Assembly: GCA_902702965.1 (NCBI GenBank)
Contig: CACRXP010000189.1
Location: forward strand, 936,447-1,000,446
Length of the DNA stretch: 64,000 nt
Direction: 5' to 3'
Source of the DNA: Spirometra erinaceieuropaei
Taxonomy: Eukaryota > Platyhelminthes > Cestoda > Diphyllobothriidea > Diphyllobothriidae
The stretch's first letter is position 1. Each line of letters begins with the position of its first letter. Made by a program: the position numbers and the translations under genes. Positions 32,270-43,396 of this stretch are shown in pieces. Under the pieces are notes generated by a model, which worked only from the letters and a program-made list of their open reading frames with translations, did not search any database and was not told the DNA's origin.

Positions 32270-33165
32270 GTCTGAAACTATCATGGCACGTCAAGCCCAT
32301 GGAAGGCTGCCGACTGACAGGCCAACTCAGTTCACGCAGTCAGCCCAGTTTTGAGTATGTGCGAAGTTGTGGACTAATGGGCTGAGAGCCAAGCTAAAGC
32401 GGTTCCTTAACGTGACCTACGGCACTCACGCATGTGACGAGTACGCCGCTTATCCCCCGATGTGTGAAATCCTGCTGCTTGTGTTTGAGAGGGCAGGTCG
32501 TGCATGTGGTGCCCACAGACAAGCCCACAAGATATGTCAGCAACCGAGCCCATTCCCCTCACCTTTCAACTGACCAATTCGGACAGTGACTGGCAAGGGA
32601 GAGTGTGGTCGACGACTCAGCGAATTTTCCCAACTATAAACAATCTGACGCGCTTGAAGCTATCACGGTAGGCTAGAAGCCATGGCTTGGAAGGTCGAGG
32701 ACTAAAGGGATAACTTAGACCTGGCCGTCGGCTCAGTCTTGTGTGTTTGTGTGGAGCAGCCGACTGGTGGTGTAAGAGTCAGGAAGCAATGGCTCCTTCT
32801 CAATGTGACCTTCATGGCACTCCCACTCCATGGGATCCGAGCCAGGTGTGACGGCACGCCTGGGTGCGGTTTCCGCCGTGCCAGCTATCCTTTTGTTGTT
32901 GGTCAAAAACCTGGTCATTTTCTGTGTGGACCTGCGGCCTCTCCCGCCTCCTGTCTGCTTGGCTCTGTCTTGACACCGGGTCCAGGTGGAGAGTGGGGAA
33001 GAGAGGGTGCGACAGATGCTGCGCAAATCTGCTGTGCCTGCTTTCACCGCATTATAAAGCATACGGTAGATATCATCGGTCACAAGGGGGGTCGAACTGT
33101 CGGGTACTTTGAGGTTCCCAGTGTTCTTAATCAACTGTCAGGAAAAATTGGTCCTACGGTTTGTG
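32270..33165 (+). repeat. R-family repeat R4, partly duplicated
   Basis: 32285-32430 (ATGGAAGGCTGCCGACTGAC, GGGCTGAGAGCCAAGC, AACGTGACCTACGGCACTCA) repeats, diverged, at 32680-32835 (TTGGAAGGTCGAGGACTAAA, GTAAGAGTCAGGAAGCAATG, AATGTGACCTTCATGGCACT), a spacing of about 395 bases. The right part (32880-33165) holds the blocks common to R1, R3 and R6 and ends GTTCTTAATCAACTGTCAGG. An open frame (32739-33323) over it is a shadow. Confidence 0.65.
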
Positions 33166-33194
33166 TCTATCAGACTGCCAAAGCTGTCTTGGGG

Positions 33195-33340
33195 GCATTT
33201 GCTAAATTAGTGAGTTCTTCAACATGTTTTCATGAAAATGACGTTTTGGATCATATTTATAAAGTCACCAAACAAATCCTCATCGCTGACACAAAAAGGA
33301 GCGTCCACAACGAAAGCCTATGAAAGTCAGTTGGAAAACC
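33195..33340. mobile_element. Long-element fragment E3
   Basis: GCATTTGCTAAATTAGTGAG and GTCCACAACGAAAGCCTATG match 19619-19750 of E1 (GCATTTACCGAATTAGTTAG, GTCCACAACGAAAGTGAGC). A third, partial copy. Confidence 0.5.
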
Positions 33341-33591
33341 TCATAGGTTTCGGCCTCAAAATTGCTCTAATGTGGTATTATGCTGATAAAAATCCACTGA
33401 TTGCATCTTCTTTGCCAAGGCGAAGTTTTGGTAGAGAATTGAGCTTATGGCTGGGTTTATCAGACCCCGAAAATGGTTAGTGATGGATTTGCCGCGACGA
33501 AAAAACTTATGCCTTTCTTCTAATTGGCACTATTTTCGTTGTTCCGCATTGCTTTAGGCTTCGTTCTACAAATAACAGCTCTGCACTGGAT

Positions 33592-34348
33592 GATTTAACC
33601 GAAATTCCGGACTATGATATCCGTTAGCAAAGATTACTTAGGTGAGGTTGTAGTATTGGTTAGTATGCAGTATAGTCCCAAGATATTTCAGTCACATCAA
33701 AGTGCCGGTTAGCAAAAATCGTGCAATCCAAGTAGTATGGGTTTTTTCCATTGATTTTTGATGTCACTTTGTTTTGCCGAAAAAACCGGTTAAAAATATT
33801 CCTTCTTTAAATTTTACATTTATTTAATGGCCATCTTTGAGCTTAAGAGTTTTTATGAATAAGAATTTTTGAAGACTGTTAAAGATCTGTTCAAATAGCT
33901 TTATATCAATTGGTTGTTAGAGATACTTATGAATTATATAACACGGTTCACATTCATCCCAGAATTTTATTAGCTCTGCTTGTCGTCTCCTTAATAGCAC
34001 AGAGAATCGGAGAAAGTTTCTGTTCGGGGATTGAAAATATTTTGTAAGCCGAAAAATACTCTTTTCTCAAGCGCAGGCCTTTGAGAGTAAGTAATTCGCT
34101 ACCAAATAGGCATAAGGAAAAATTTTTATACATTTTTCTACAAAATATACCATAATTTATAAGGGTACCTAAAATAAATAGGAAAACTCGTGTTAAGTAA
34201 ATAGTCCTTTTTAAAAGAGTAAACTTGAAAGAAATTTCCTGAGAATATGTTGCATGGGGATAAATATCACAATCCCCCTTATTTAACCCTTTTTAGGCGA
34301 AAACATATTTCAGACTTTGGTTAATATTTCCTGAGACAGGTGCATCTG
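33592..34348. mobile_element. Foldback element F8
   Basis: Left TTTAACCGAAATTCCGGACT and ATTGATTTTTGATG; right AAACATATTTCAGACTTTGG and TTAATATTTCCTGAGACAGG. About 757 bases, more diverged and shorter than F4. Confidence 0.6.
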
Positions 34349-34430
34349 AAGCAGCCAAATGGACATTATACTTTAGGTTTGACGTCAAACCTGCCTTTTG
34401 AAGCCATCCTTGTAATCTAGACATCGTTAT

Positions 34431-34727
34431 GGTCAGATATGGTTATGTAGCCGCATCTTAGGAAGACAAACCCCAGCCACTTGTAATACGGGACCGTTGG
34501 TAATGGGGGTTTTTACTGGTGGGGCCCAGAACACACAAGCGACGACGTGAAGTAATTGTATGCAAAATAACATCTGTTGGAATTGCGCGGTTGTGCTTTG
34601 AACGGTTGAGAAATAGTTGCCCTAACCCTCACCCCTGACTGTAACTCCCAGCCCTAATCCCTAACACTAACCGTAACCCCCAACAGTACTGTGTCCATCA
34701 GGTGCAGCTGCATAACCACATCTTACC
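34431..34727. mobile_element. MITE-like T element with 27-base inverted termini
   Basis: Left GGTCAGATATGGTTATGTAG (34431) and reversed right GGTAAGATGTGGTTATGCAG (34727) match at 22 of 27 bases. The interior 34617-34690 is rich in CCCTAAC-like words. A solo right-type end with the same sequence is at 35795-35821. Confidence 0.7.
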
Positions 34728-34734
34728 AAGAAAA

Positions 34735-36480
34735 GTAAATAACGTGAAATAAAACAATACCAGTCCTGTAGAACGACCCCTGAATGGTTTTGACCAAGAC
34801 AGTTGGAGATACTGGACAGCAAAACCGTTGTCGGAATGAGTTCCTGTTGAAAGGTCTCCCAATTAGGTGGTATATAAGAGATAATTGTCTTGAACAGAGC
34901 GAAGACGAATGTTCCAAATTCCAATAAATCCAGTAATTAAGAAAAGGCCATGTTTCGCCAATAAATGTAAATGCAGACTTCGTGGAACAAACTTTTTTTC
35001 CTAAACGGAGTTCCGAGTAGACAGGTGGCGCGCCAATTCGCATTCCTTAAGCATGTACACACATACGGTTAGTTTTCAAAATCCACAGCTCCAGTGCTTT
35101 TAACTAGATGGACGCTCTTATCTGCTAGTTTAAGCAAATCCCCACTAGACGAGCACATTTTTACTGATCTTTCCAGTGTTCCACTCACTCATTCCAGCAT
35201 CCGAGGAATCAGCAACCGAAAGGAAATATTTCCTGTCTACATTCAATATGATATTATAATATACTCAAGTATCTGAAGCGAACATTACGAAAGCGGATTT
35301 TAGGAAACTGCATCGGCCGAAAACTGTCACCGTTTAAATAGACAAAATACTTCAGATGGATTAACTAGAGACCATCGTAAATGTAGCTGAATCTGACTGC
35401 TGACCATAATGTGTTAGCGTTTATGTAAGTAAACTTTGTTTCTCACATATATTTGCCAGAGAACGATCGATTTTCTAACGGTTTTGACCTCATGCGTCGA
35501 TACTATTAGTTGCTTAAATGTAAAGCTGGCGCCTTAGGTATTTTTTTCAATATTGCAAATTGTCGCAAAAATTCGGATTTAATGGGCTATTTAGGTTTTG
35601 TCCATTTTAAATCTAATTCCAATTTTACTCATTTAAAAAGTAGGAATGCTGTAGTCGCCATTAAGACGCCACCGTTAGACAGAATGTCCCCGTATCTAAT
35701 TCTCTCCATTGTTGAAGGAACCTTTATAGAGCAGACTGATCCATAGTGTCAATCAATTAAAAAGCACGAGATAGGTGTTATATTGTGCCCATCAGGTGCG
35801 GCTGAATAACCATATCTTGCCATCGTTAGATCCGTTGGTATACGCGCGATAGGATCGCAGACAGGCAATCGATTGCTGATTTCTACTCCCATTCATGACA
35901 TTCGTTTGGCGGAGTAGTTAACCACTTCAGCCTGGCATCAGATGCACGGTAGTCAACAACTTCCCAAGGGGAGCACCGGAACACAGAGAGAGAGAGAGAG
36001 TGGGAAGTCAAACGAGAATATCGAAAGAACTCACATTGGGTGACGTTTCCTACATTTCACTTGTTGGGCGAGGTCGGTGAGGAGATCCGGCTGCTCGCGC
36101 CAACTTTCCGCAAAAACCGCACCAGTTACTAATTCAGGAACAGAATTGTTTGTTCTCCGCCAACGGGAGGACGCTGCCCTCTCCGCCTCCACAAACGATG
36201 CGTCCAGTGCAGGTAATGCCTTTGGGCGCCGAAAATGTCACGGCAAGCAGGCTTTTCGCGTAATGCTTGTTACTGACCTTATCGTTTTATCTTATTGTGG
36301 TCTTGTGGCGGCGAAGATCATGTTTGCAGTAGGTTACTAAAAACGGTTGCACTGCGGGCTTACTTTTCGATCCGCCTCCATTACTTCACGCTCGGTCAAT
36401 TGCCCTCTTTTATGTGGAACAATAAATGTGGGCTTACTGTGTCATCAAATTAACCGATTTGGCTGACGGATTGGCAGAAG
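34735..36480. other. Unassigned interval with a solo T end
   Basis: A solo T-element end (GGTGCGGCTGAATAACCATA) is at 35795-35821. An AGAG run is at 35984-36001. The 87-codon plus frame at 36077-36340 shows no known domain. Otherwise nothing recognised. Confidence 0.35.
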
Positions 36481-37075
36481 TGAGGTTGAGAGGACTTACA
36501 TTTACTTGATACGGCTCCGATCATGCCTGATCTAGCCGGCCTCGATGATGTTGCGAACAGCACCTTTCCGCGCGTGACGATCTGCGGCAGCAGATTTGGA
36601 CAGCTCAACACATTCCCTTCGCCAACGACGGAGACCGAATACCGAAGATCCAAGACCTACCTCCATGTCTTGACGAACTGTGTCGAGCCAGGTTTTGAAC
36701 TGACCCCCTTTTCGACGCCTCCAATGGGGCAACGGTGTCGGATCGAAGGCAGTAGCACACCGAGCTCCTGAGGTGGACGACGAAGAACATGTCCGAACCA
36801 CCTCAGCCGTCTTTTTTGGACGGCCTGAGTTATCCTTGCGATGTTGTCGCAGCGAGCGTGGACTGTCTTTTTTGAGACGAAGTCGGTGAACTTCACTCGA
36901 AGGATGGTCCTCAAGCAGTGGTGGTCAAATACCACCAGTTTTCGCTCGTCATCCACACGCAAAGCCCAGCATTCACAACCGTAGAGAAGGACTGACCGGA
37001 AAGATGCACGGTACACGTGAATCTTAGTGGCGATGGAGAGGTCAGGTCGGTTGAGAGGACCCAACGACCCGACAG
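36480..37075 (-). pseudogene. LINE-B, C-terminal part of a non-LTR retrotransposon ORF
   Basis: Minus strand: DLSIATKIHVYRASFRSVLL, YGCECWALRVDDERKL, DHHCLRTILRVKFTDF, ARITQAVQKRRLRWFGHVLR and RPPQELG (37040-36790). After a frameshift near 36790 come LPHWRRRKGGQFKTWLDTV, RQDMEVGLGSSVFGLRRW and RNIIEAG (to about 36532). This is the thumb and tail region of LINE reverse transcriptases of the type seen in LINE-A. The 5' side is replaced by an R repeat in the same orientation. Reading is otherwise good, so it is younger than LINE-A. Confidence 0.8.
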
Positions 37076-37425
37076 TTCGACTATCGTTTCCTACGATGTT
37101 TACCATGTGTTCCACAATTAGGTGAGAGCAGGCGCGGAGACTTGCCCGTGAATTAGTTTATAGCCATAGCAGAATCGCGCAGCATCTACCGTACTCTCTA
37201 TCTTCCGCACTTCCCACCCGGACCCGATGTAAAGACAGAGTCAAGAAGACCGGTGGCGGGAGTAGGGCGCAGGTGGCTGGCACCGCCGGGCCCGCACCTG
37301 GGCGTGCCACCACATCCCCTGGTCCACAACAGACACTTGACCAGGATTTTTCACCAACAACACCCTAATAGGGGTCAGAAGGAGGAGGATAATGACTGGG
37401 CAGCCATGCCCACCATTTGTTTACC
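37076..37425 (-). repeat. R-family repeat, copy R5, joined to LINE-B
   Basis: Minus strand: GGTCAAGTGTCTGTTGTGG-like region, then GTCTTGACTCTGTCTTTACA and GGAACACATGGTAAACATCG, ending ...CGAACTGTCGGGTC, where LINE-B sequence begins. The minus frame runs open across the junction (MEHMVNIVGNDSRTVG and then LINE residues). Confidence 0.65.
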
Positions 37426-37748
37426 CAGTGGGATCGCACGCACATCTACCGACAGGGGATCAGGTGTCAGGAACTGCCAGCGCTTACTAGACTTCGAGGG
37501 CCATGGTTCGCTGATACTGGCCTGACACATGCTTTCAGCCTGTTTCACCTCCCAAACGATTCACACACCAATAAATACCACTGTTCCTCCTGTGCCTATT
37601 GGCTCATTTCATGCCTGCGACTCATCCTGTTTACTTTTTGCCAGACTAGCTAACGAATTCTCGTCTGAATGTTGACTTCTTCATTATTTGGCTTGCATGC
37701 TTAGAAGAGCATGAGACATGTTCAGACAAAATGCCTTTTTCCTTTAAA
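37426..37748. other. Unassigned interval
   Basis: No gene or repeat recognised. Confidence 0.35.
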
Positions 37749-38814
37749 GCAAGCAAGGACAGCAGAATTTAATGGTACTACTAAATTTCGCGACGGCTTC
37801 TCAACTGCAGCTTGTCGTTGCATAACACAAATAACAAGTGAGAAAGGTACAGAGGTTTGAATTTCGACAGAGAAAATCAATGCAAAACAGTAAGTTTAAC
37901 GTATACTGCGCGGAGACTAAACAATAAAATGATAACTTTAAAATGCAATATAGGAAAGAAAATGGGGGGTTAAGGATTCCGATGGATTTCGAAAATCAAA
38001 AGGGTTCAGGTCTACCAGGGCAAGCTGAGGTTGACCACGTGGTCTAACTGTTTACATAGGTCGGGTTTATCCCGTCTGCTTAATTTTATGAACCTCATAT
38101 AGACTTCTCTTAACATCGTAGAGAAATGCATGCAAGATTGTTAACTTTACAAGCCACATTCGTAAATGCAGATACATGACGTTTCATGAACGGCCATTTA
38201 ACTGTATTAAAAAACCTCACAATTAGAAACTTTTTTAAAACCGAATTATACTCTTCTTTTGAGTATAAAATTGGAAGAAGACGTGATTTTCTACCGAATA
38301 AGTAAAAGAATGAATATCTTTAAGCATGTTTTCCATGAAATATAATTGAATTTTCAAGAGCATCGAAAATCAATGAGAAAACTGCATACTACATAATTAG
38401 TCATTTTTTGCAGAGTATAGATCTTGCATGCAGCCGAAAATAAGTTCTTTCGAAAGCCGACACCCTCGGGTAACTGGATCATTATAGATTTATGCTGGTA
38501 AGTTTTACAACACTACTTAAATTATCTTTTCGAAACGAGAACGCATTTCGAAATTTTGGTTGACATTTCATGAGTTAGCACATCTACTGTACTTCCCCAT
38601 TTTATTTTTATATGCTGCATTTTGAATTTATCATTTTATTGATTAGTCTACGCGCAGTATAAGTTGACCCTGCTGTTTAACATTGATTTTCTCTGTCGAA
38701 ATTCAAACCTCTGTACCTTTCTCACTTGTTTTTTGTGTTATGCAACGACAGGCTGCAGTTGAGAAGCCGTCGCGAAATCTAGTGGCACCATTAAATTCTG
38801 CTGTCCTTGCTTGC
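37749..38814. mobile_element. Element with ~219-base inverted repeats, containing a foldback half
   Basis: 37749-37967 and 38596-38814 are reverse complements at roughly 85-90% by eye (left GCAAGCAAGGACAGCAGAAT; right ATTCTGCTGTCCTTGCTTGC). The interior holds unassigned DNA (37968-38087) and then the right half of a GGTGGGCT-type foldback (about 38136-38588, ending CATTTCATGAGTTAGCACA). 38088-38135 is foldback sequence in the opposite orientation. No protein frame seen. Confidence 0.75.
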
Positions 38815-39839
38815 AATTAATTCATTTCGGGGAAATATTGCTTCAGTTTTGTCCTCTAATCATAAGAGAAAATGCGCCAATGTCCTATTAGGACGTGCAT
38901 TGTCTTGGACTAGATGTGAATTGGCCTCTTCCTAACCTATGATTAGGCTCTAGGGTGGCGTTAATGCCAAAATGTGTATAGCTAATAACTTAGTGCGGAC
39001 TTTCTAAGTAAATAGCTGACAGAACTCAGGGAGCCTTGAATACAAAGGGTTGTGGAGGTCAAATCGCAATGCCAAATGGCGCGAACATAATTCCTGATTA
39101 GTTCTTGCATCATGGGTTTGTTAAATATTCCGTCTACTCGCACCGTGCACGATCTGATCCCGAACATCTGTAAAGGCGACTTGTACCCCGTATTCCTGAG
39201 GCTGCCATAAGGACTGCACTAAGAGGCCCGGCCCTAACTCCTGACCGGGAACAGACTTGTCTCCGTCAGTTGACAGCGCTCCAAGCTTCGATTCCTTGCA
39301 AGTCGAAGAAATTCACGCAAGTCAGGCTTGTTTTAGTGCTGAGTTTGAGCTTCCCGGTGTCGACTTCACTCTCTCTCTCTTCACTCACACGTTCGGCCGA
39401 CTGCCCTCTCCTCTCTGTAAATTGTTGATTGGATTGGGTGACTGAAATGAGACAGAATTAAAATGCAAAGATTGTGCTTGAGTCAAACTGCAATGTCAGA
39501 ATGACAGGCGCCTAATCCCTGATTAATTCTCATATCATGGGAGTCGGGATTTCGATCAAGACTCCTCTCTAGCTCTCTCAGGGCGCCAGTTTAGACTTTG
39601 TCTATTGCGACACTTTTGACATGGGATTGCGCTTAATTCCTCTTTATTTAGTCAGCAGGACACTTCACTGACTTTATATTATGTGTAGTTTTGAAAGCAT
39701 TTGCTATCTAACTTGCGGAGCTCAATAGTCAGTACTTAGAGGGAAACTTAGCAACTGTGCGCTTACCTTTGGTAACTTTCTATCAGTTGGTGAGCATATG
39801 CTTGCTTTCGGTAGATTGTAGTCATGTCAGTACAGCCAA
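38815..39839. other. Unassigned, with a diverged 425-base-offset duplication
   Basis: 39060-39120 and 39485-39545 resemble each other (CCTGATTAGTTCTTGCATCA against CCTGATTAATTCTCATATCA). No coding region recognised. Confidence 0.35.
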
Positions 39840-40853
39840 ATCTATAGACACATAGACGGCGTTGCTATGGGTTCCTGTCTGGGACTTCTCCTAGCCGATG
39901 TCTTCACAGGTGAACTGGAGAAATGTCAACTAGGCGATCAGATCAATTGGCATAGGCATAACGGTCGCTACTTTGATGATATCTTTGCAGTTGTTACCAC
40001 AGAAACCGACGCTACTGCCCTCTTTTGCGTTTCATGTCAGACACATCTGACGATTAAGTTCACGTTGAAAATGGAAGCGACCGTTTCGCTCTCTTTTATA
40101 GATGTCCTTTTAAACATGAGACCTGATGGCAGCGTCCGAAGAAGCGTCTATCGGAAGAAAATCTGACCTGAACAATAAAAGAACTTCAGCAGTTTTGTAA
40201 CCCTTCAACAAAAACGGAATCTAGTCCGCTGTTTGGCACAAAGAGCTAGAAAAAAATGTTCAACAGATAAAATCGAGGAGGAGCTTGGAGAGATTCAGGA
40301 TTTGTTTCGCGAAAACGGATATCCTGACCGGTTTATTGCAAAGAACATTGCCGAACGACCGGTAAAACCCATCGCATTGACTACCGAAAAGAAATCTCCG
40401 TTCCTCAAAGTCCCTTTTCGAGGACATGTTGCATCGCACTTCCCAGTAACACACCATTTTCCTAGCATCAAGTATTCGAATATTATTCTCAACTAACCCT
40501 GTTTCGCGCCAAGAAGGTAAGGATAAATTGCCACATCATACCCCCTCAATGGGCATCAATTCCTTCACTCCTTCCTATGGAGCAGGTTCTGTTTGTTGCA
40601 CGGGTCGGTTTATATCCAAAATACTACGAGAATACCTCCTAGCATGGCCGGGAATAGGCAAAAATAGGGCCATAAACAGCCCCATTCTTTCACATGTTGT
40701 GAATTCCGGGCATCGTGTGGACCCCAGCGATGCTCTTCCTGTGCTATATAAGGTCCACTCAGGTTACGAAAGCCGACCTTGTGTGCGCAGAAGAACCTCT
40801 CTCAGGCCCTGCGTTTGCCGTAGCCAAGGGTGGACTAACTACATGCGACTCTC
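39840..40853 (+). pseudogene. PLE-2: reverse transcriptase and GIY-YIG of a second Penelope-like lineage
   Basis: RT core: IDGVAMGSCLGLLLADVFTG, RYFDDIFAV (YxDD active site, here YFDD, ~39970), FTLKMEATVSLSFIDVLL, DGSVRRSVYRKK, then a TGA at ~40163. The frame resumes with CLAQRARKKCSTDKIEEELG, LFRENGYPDRFIAKNIAERP (~40235-40370). After a further break, the nuclease: CTGRFISKILREYLLAW, KNRAINSPILSHVVNSGHRV, VLYKVHSGY (~40600-40770). At least two frame breaks and several stops. It is cut at both ends: 5'-truncated, and the 3' side enters the N gap. Penelope RT assignment rests on motif spacing and the fused GIY-YIG. Confidence 0.85.
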
Positions 40854-40969
40854 NNNNNNNNNNNNNNNNNNNNNNNNNNNNNNNNNNNNNNNNNNNNNNN
40901 NNNNNNNNNNNNNNNNNNNNNNNNNNNNNNNNNNNNNNNNNNNNNNNNNNNNNNNNNNNNNNNNNNNNN
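40854..40969. other. Assembly gap, 116 N
   Basis: Undetermined bases at the 3' part of PLE-2. 40970-41169 to its right is unassigned. Confidence 1.
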
Positions 40970-41169
40970 AAAGCTTTCAGAAAGTGTCGGCAATGTGTGG
41001 TACGTTTGCACCAGATGCTCACGATGGAAAGGGAATATCAGTAATTTCCCGAGTGTTACTGGGGTGGGAGGGTGGATTTTCCACCTACGTTGTCTTTTGT
41101 TCCAATGAATCAAAGAGCTTGCAAACCCATCGGCTACAGTACACACGCAAATTGAAGTACGAAAAAGAT

Positions 41170-42590
41170 GCTTTCTTGAATATTACTGAAGCCAGATAGG
41201 ATTTCGTAGGTTGAGATGTAACTTTTCGTCAGCGTATAGTATAATTCCAAGATATTTCATTTAATTCAGGGACCTCCATTGGACTGCGCGCCATTCCACT
41301 CACCTGCGACAAGTTTACCCGATAAAATGGACAGATATCAAGTATAAAATAGTCCCATCGACATTTAGTTTCTTCATAAATGTAAGCAGTCCAATAGAAA
41401 ACACGCAAAAGCCCCCTTCTTATGTTCATTCTTAGACATCTTACAGTTCCTTCAAAGTTTATCCCCGAAGAATGGATATTTTCATGTTCTGAAAATTAGC
41501 TTGATTCCTGACATAATTAGCATCCTTACGGGTTGACTATTCAAGATACTCCTTGCACATTCTCCTCAGAAAAAATTACACATCCCTCTGTACTTCTATG
41601 AAGCACCCATTTAAAAGTCATAAAATTATATAAGATATTTAATTCACGCCACATTCCCCAAAATACATGTTAATAAATGTTCAGATATGATGTAACGTTT
41701 ATGTACTCGTCCCTCCTTCGATCAGAAAATTTAAGGAAGACATAATTTGTTAAAAATGAGAATCGCAGGGGATTTTCGCACGTGTTTTTCAGTATGCTTT
41801 GATTTATATATGCACTAAAAATCGATAAAATGCGTTCATATTTCTTGAGTAGGTGTTCTAGCGAGGCAGATTTTCGCGGGTGGCCAGGAAGGCATAAATT
41901 CAAAGGTAGGATGTATAATTAAATAAAATAGCATGTGACTGTGCTGCAAATTAACCAAATTTCGCAACTCTAAAAAAGCTATTTTCCCAGTTTAAAAAAT
42001 TGTTATCGACCGATTTTTAATATAACGAAGTATTTATAAAGGTGGCACCGCATTCACGTCCCGCCTAACGTGACCTTGAAGCGTGTGACATGGATCACAT
42101 CTATTGCAAAAGTTCATGAGCGTCAAATGGCGCATTCCAAGCAGCAAAGAGGAATGTACGATCTTTCCTTAAAGGAGCGTGTTCACGATATATACTGGGC
42201 GAGCCAAATGTAAGGGCAAGGATAAGTAGGGTGTTAAGTTCGTCGAAAATCAAAGATGATTTTCAAAGCCTAAAAACACACTTTCTTCGAACGGAATATT
42301 TGAAAAAAGACGCAATTTACGAAAAACAAATATGAAAGTGGTACTACGTTCAAATGTTCTGTAGGAAATGCGTGTATTTATATAGAAGTGAAAGTCAGTG
42401 GGAAAAATTCACAGAAAGTAAACAGTCGTTTCAATGACCTTAAGGAAGCGTATTCAAAAATCCGAAATTATCGACTGAATGAAATATCCTAAGATTATGC
42501 TGGATGGTACTTGATATTTTTACCGTAATTAAGTTAGCGCTTTCAGGTGAAATTCCGTTTAAATATTTCAGTTAGTTTCGTTTAGTAAAC
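41170..42590. mobile_element. Diverged foldback-type region F10
   Basis: The left part has TATAATTCCAAGATATTTCA. The right part has AAATATCCTAAGATTATGCT and TTTCAGGTGAAATTCCG, which fit subterminal blocks of the foldback family. At 1.4 kb it is longer than other copies, so it may contain an insertion or be two fragments. Confidence 0.4.
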
Positions 42591-42970
42591 TACTTATATA
42601 TATGTTTGTGTAACCATAATTTATAGTTGCATAACGCTGTTATTAAACCACTATGTTGACAACATAATACAGATTTTTTTGCCAAGCTTGACGTCTTCTA
42701 ACTTCTGCACACATACGACATGCCACACAATGTAGTTCGTTTCGTATTCTTTTTAATCGTATATATTTCCACTCCTAAAAACTATATATTAACGCTATTA
42801 AGTTGCATGTAAGGTAATTTCCTGTCTTTATATTTCTAAACCACGTGACAATACGCACATATAGGCAGCAGCAAAACAAGCACTGAATATTAATCCCTCA
42901 GGAATTTCCCTGTTCCTGTTCTGGATTTGAGTCGAGCCAATCAGTTCGACGGTAATTGGTTTCACTTCAG
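42591..42970. other. Unassigned AT-rich interval
   Basis: No repeat or gene recognised. Confidence 0.35.
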
Positions 42971-43096
42971 ATTTTTTCTCCCTCTGTCATGCATCTGCTG
43001 CTGCAGTTTCAAAAAACCTCACCCAGAGACGCAGCTAACGAAGAGTTGGAGTCGCCTTCAGGCTGTTGTGGCCTACCTCGTTTGGTTTTTCAACTG
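42971..43096 (+). CDS. Candidate internal exon, 42 codons, phase 0-0
   Basis: A good splice acceptor (TTGGTTTCACTTCAG ending 42970) and a donor (CTG|GTAAAT at 43097) bracket 126 bases that are open in one frame and keep phase 0 at both ends. The peptide runs from IFSPSVMHLLLQFQ to GLPRLVFQL. It lies in DNA without recognised repeats. I know no family for it, and chance agreement of splice signals is possible. Confidence 0.3.
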
Positions 43097-43396
43097 GTAA
43101 ATAATCCTAGCACGCAAGCCCCACAGGCCGTAAATACCTTACGGACACACATTCTCGCTAATGAAGGCCGTAGTTATAGGGTTCGCTGCAGAAGATAGGT
43201 CTTGTTATTTTACAAACGGTTGGGCAGCCGAACGCATAGTTCACATCGTCTCTTCTAAGAAGGCAACCGCCTTGCATGCTTGACTGAAATGTCAGCTCTG
43301 ACATGATGTTGATGCACAACCTACACCGGAGAATACAGTTCCTTCCTTAAGAATGCAAAATGTAACTCCATACACCTCTTAAAAACGCACGGTTAA

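Noticed and set aside
32739..33323. 194-codon plus frame as a gene
   Set aside because: It lies over an R repeat, and other R copies do not keep the frame.
36077..36340. 87-codon plus frame as a small secreted or membrane protein
   Set aside because: Hydrophobic end but no signal peptide at the start, no splice signals and no family.
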